From: an uncultured Clostridia bacterium
Lineage (GTDB): Bacteria > Bacillota > Clostridia > Christensenellales > Pumilibacteraceae
DNA length: 7,524 nucleotides
Direction of reading: 5' to 3'
Assembly: GCA_947627075.1 (NCBI GenBank)
Contig: CANQUR010000076.1
Span: 1 to 7,524, forward strand
How positions within the stretch are numbered: position 1 is the first letter of the stretch; the number at the start of each line of letters is the position of its first letter. Under the pieces are notes generated by a model. The model worked only from the letters and a program-made list of their open reading frames with translations. It ran no database searches and had not been told where the DNA came from. Shown here piece by piece: positions 6,025 to 7,524 of the stretch. A program made the position numbers and the translations under genes.

Positions 6025-7266
6025 TTATTTTTTTACGTTTACAAATTTAAGAGATATGTCACGGTCCGCATCGCCGAAGTCGATCATTGTTCCGCAACGA
6101 GCAAGAGTTTCCTCGGACGGGAAAAGCGTTTCGAGATACATTTTTTTCCATGCCACGGGATCCTTCGCTCCTTTTGCTATCTCATCATCGTTTTCATATT
6201 CGGCTTTGAGCTCGTTATAAGCATCCGCCACAACGCTTATCGCGCCCGCATACTCGCTGTTCTCTATTGCGACGTCTTTGAAGCAAAGATATTGAAGGAA
6301 ATATTGAGCGGCTTCCACGTTCTTTGCATATTTGTTTATTACCCAATTGTCAAGATAGATATTGCCGCCTTCTTCGGGTACCACATACCACAAATTCTTG
6401 TTGCCCTCATGCTCGACTCCGTTATCGTCCTCGAAGTCGTTCATTACATATCCGGCGTCGCAAGACCACATAAGCGCGATCTTTATATTGGTTTGGGTCC
6501 CCGTCGCCATATAATACTTTAACTGTTCTCCGCCCCAAGTATCGGTATGGAAAGTTCTCATCTGCTTAAGCGCGTCGATTGCTTTGTCTATGCTTTCGGA
6601 CGAAAAATCCGAATAGATCTTTTTTATAAGTCCTTGATACGCGTCAGTATTATAATCGGTAAAGCCGTTGGACGCTTCTTTGAGTTCCTCGCGATTTGCA
6701 TAAATCGCAGCCGAAAAGATGGCTTCGCGAATGGAATCCTTGTTGGAACTTATATTTTTACCGTATTTGTCGGTAAAAATAGCGTCCCAGCTTGTTATCT
6801 CGCCCTCAACTGCCGATGTATCATACATGATGCCGAACGTTCCGTACATATACGGCACCGAATATTTAAGTTGCGGATCCGAGATCTTTGCTCTTTCCAA
6901 AAATTCGCTTCGTATAAGTCCGTCTTGTTCTATATCTATTATGTCCTTATCGATCTCGATAAGACAATTCTTTTTTATAAGACGCTCGACCGCATAATCA
7001 GATGGACATATCAAATCGAAATCGGCATGATCTTGCTCCACAGCCGTAAATATTTCTTCGACGGTATTGAAGTTGCTCTCGACAACAGTCACCTTTTTGC
7101 CTGTTTTTTCCTCATACCATTCTTCGAAATCTTCGAGGACGTCGCTGGAAATATATTCTCCCGGCAAATAGATCTTGAGTTGTTCACTGCGATTTGCACA
7201 TCCCGCAAGCGAAAAGCATGCAAAGACAAGCACGAACGAAACGATCAATGACAATATTTTTTTCAT
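6025..7266 (-). CDS. potD: ABC transporter solute-binding lipoprotein, PotD (spermidine/putrescine) family
   Basis: This is the surface receptor of an ABC importer, probably for polyamines. The 413-residue precursor starts with a lipoprotein signal: MKK, a hydrophobic core and the lipobox LAGC with acceptor Cys23. The mature part has the family's two-lobe layout, including LICPSDYAVERLIKK (85-99), YSVPYMYGTFGIMYD (135-149), ITSWDAIF (157-164), IALMWSCDAGYV (263-274) and the VPEEGGNIYLDNWVINKYAKN block (296-316). The ATG at 7266 follows AAGGAG (7275-7280) with an 8-nt spacer; this binding site abuts the permease stop codon, giving a 14-nt gap and an evident potC-potD operon. By eye against E. 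coli PotD, Ser89, Tyr91, Glu181, Trp267 and Asp306 match ligand-contact positions, but the positions of Trp34, Asp168, Trp255 and Tyr293 appear to be Pro35, Ser178, Tyr304 and a non-tyrosine. The exact polyamine, or even ligand class, is therefore uncertain. The family assignment is firm and the substrate is inferred. Confidence 0.9.
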   Translation of the reverse strand: MKKILSLIVSFVLVFACFSLAGCANRSEQLKIYLPGEYISSDVLEDFEEWYEEKTGKKVTVVESNFNTVEEIFTAVEQDHADFDLICPSDYAVERLIKKNCLIEIDKDIIDIEQDGLIRSEFLERAKISDPQLKYSVPYMYGTFGIMYDTSAVEGEITSWDAIFTDKYGKNISSNKDSIREAIFSAAIYANREELKEASNGFTDYNTDAYQGLIKKIYSDFSSESIDKAIDALKQMRTFHTDTWGGEQLKYYMATGTQTNIKIALMWSCDAGYVMNDFEDDNGVEHEGNKNLWYVVPEEGGNIYLDNWVINKYAKNVEAAQYFLQYLCFKDVAIENSEYAGAISVVADAYNELKAEYENDDEIAKGAKDPVAWKKMYLETLFPSEETLARCGTMIDFGDADRDISLKFVNVKK

Positions 7267-7280
7267 AATTTTTGCTCCTT

Positions 7281-7524
7281 TTATTTTATATTTTTTTGTT
7301 GATCGACAATCTTTTTGTTTTTAACAATGTTGAATATTATGAGCGCGACAAGTACGACCACAAATATTATTGTACTCAACGCCCTTATGGCGGGATCCAA
7401 GCTGCGACGCAAGCTTGCGTACACAAAAGTCGTTATCGTTTCCACGCCATTGGTGCCTTTATTCAAGTTGGTGACGACAAAATCGTCGAGGCTCAAGGTA
7501 AATGCAAGCGCAAATCCCGATATC
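7281..7524 (-). CDS. potC: ABC transporter permease, PotC-type, C-terminal fragment
   Basis: Eighty codons of the 3' end are present; the rest lies beyond the right edge. The sequence opens with SGFALAFTLSLDDFVVTN, the conserved stretch near the end of PotC/PotI permeases, where E. coli PotC has FTLSMDDVVV. It continues with TTFVYASLRRSLDPAIRALST, a last membrane helix (about IIFVVVLVALIIFNIV) and a lysine-rich cytoplasmic tail. The open frame continues to the window edge upstream of the TTG at 7496, so that TTG is an internal leucine codon and not a start. The coupling-helix (EAA) loop that contacts the ATPase is outside the window. The stop is 14 nt from the binding-protein start, so the two are co-transcribed. 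The system is named as polyamine-type by family; substrate was not established. Confidence 0.88.
   Translation of the reverse strand, partial: ISGFALAFTLSLDDFVVTNLNKGTNGVETITTFVYASLRRSLDPAIRALSTIIFVVVLVALIIFNIVKNKKIVDQQKNIK

Noticed and set aside
7281..7496. A small 71-residue membrane protein starting at 7496
   Set aside because: The frame stays open to the window edge and upstream residues SGFALAFT match PotC, so it is the end of a longer permease gene.
1..7524. CRISPR arrays, insertion sequences, tRNA or rRNA genes, defence or phage genes
   Set aside because: The window is almost wholly filled by housekeeping and transport genes. No direct-repeat array, transposase motif or RNA gene was seen on either strand.

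Overview
The window looks like ordinary bacterial chromosome, most likely from a Bacillota/Clostridia-type organism. That placement is an inference from protein flavour, moderate base composition, frequent AUA isoleucine codons, AAGGAG-type ribosome binding sites, a PotD-type lipoprotein and a sigma-A consensus promoter. It is not a firm taxonomic call. All real genes lie on the minus strand, so transcription runs from high to low coordinates. No tRNA, rRNA, CRISPR array, insertion sequence or phage gene is visible.

Layout in transcription order. (1) 7524-7281 is the C-terminal end of a PotC-type ABC permease cut by the window edge. (2) 7266-6025 is a PotD-family solute-binding lipoprotein. 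(3) 6021-4183 is mnmG (gidA), the FAD-dependent tRNA wobble-uridine modification enzyme. These three are separated by 14 and 3 nt and look like one transcript. (4) 4182-3980 is the only sizeable non-coding stretch: an A/T palindrome, an almost perfect promoter (TTGACA-17-TATACT with extended -10) and a leader of about 114 nt rich in alternative hairpins. (5) 3979-2807 is pyrC, a compact class I dihydroorotase. (6) 2783-1 is carB, the carbamoyl-phosphate synthase large subunit. I translated it codon by codon: 927 uninterrupted codons, running off the left edge just where the C-terminal allosteric domain should begin.

The window therefore joins the tail of a polyamine-type uptake operon that has picked up mnmG to the head of a pyrimidine biosynthesis operon. 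CarB makes carbamoyl phosphate (with CarA, not seen here) and PyrC closes the pyrimidine ring two steps later.

The most interesting part is the pyrC leader. It contains an imperfect hairpin plus U-tract just before the ribosome binding site (a candidate attenuator). It also has a 7+4 bp pairing that would bury both the Shine-Dalgarno region and the start codon, and a competing 6 bp pairing that excludes the burying structure. No canonical PyrR-binding sequence is recognisable. This leader is a good candidate for an undescribed pyrimidine-responsive switch, but the evidence is only base complementarity read by eye.
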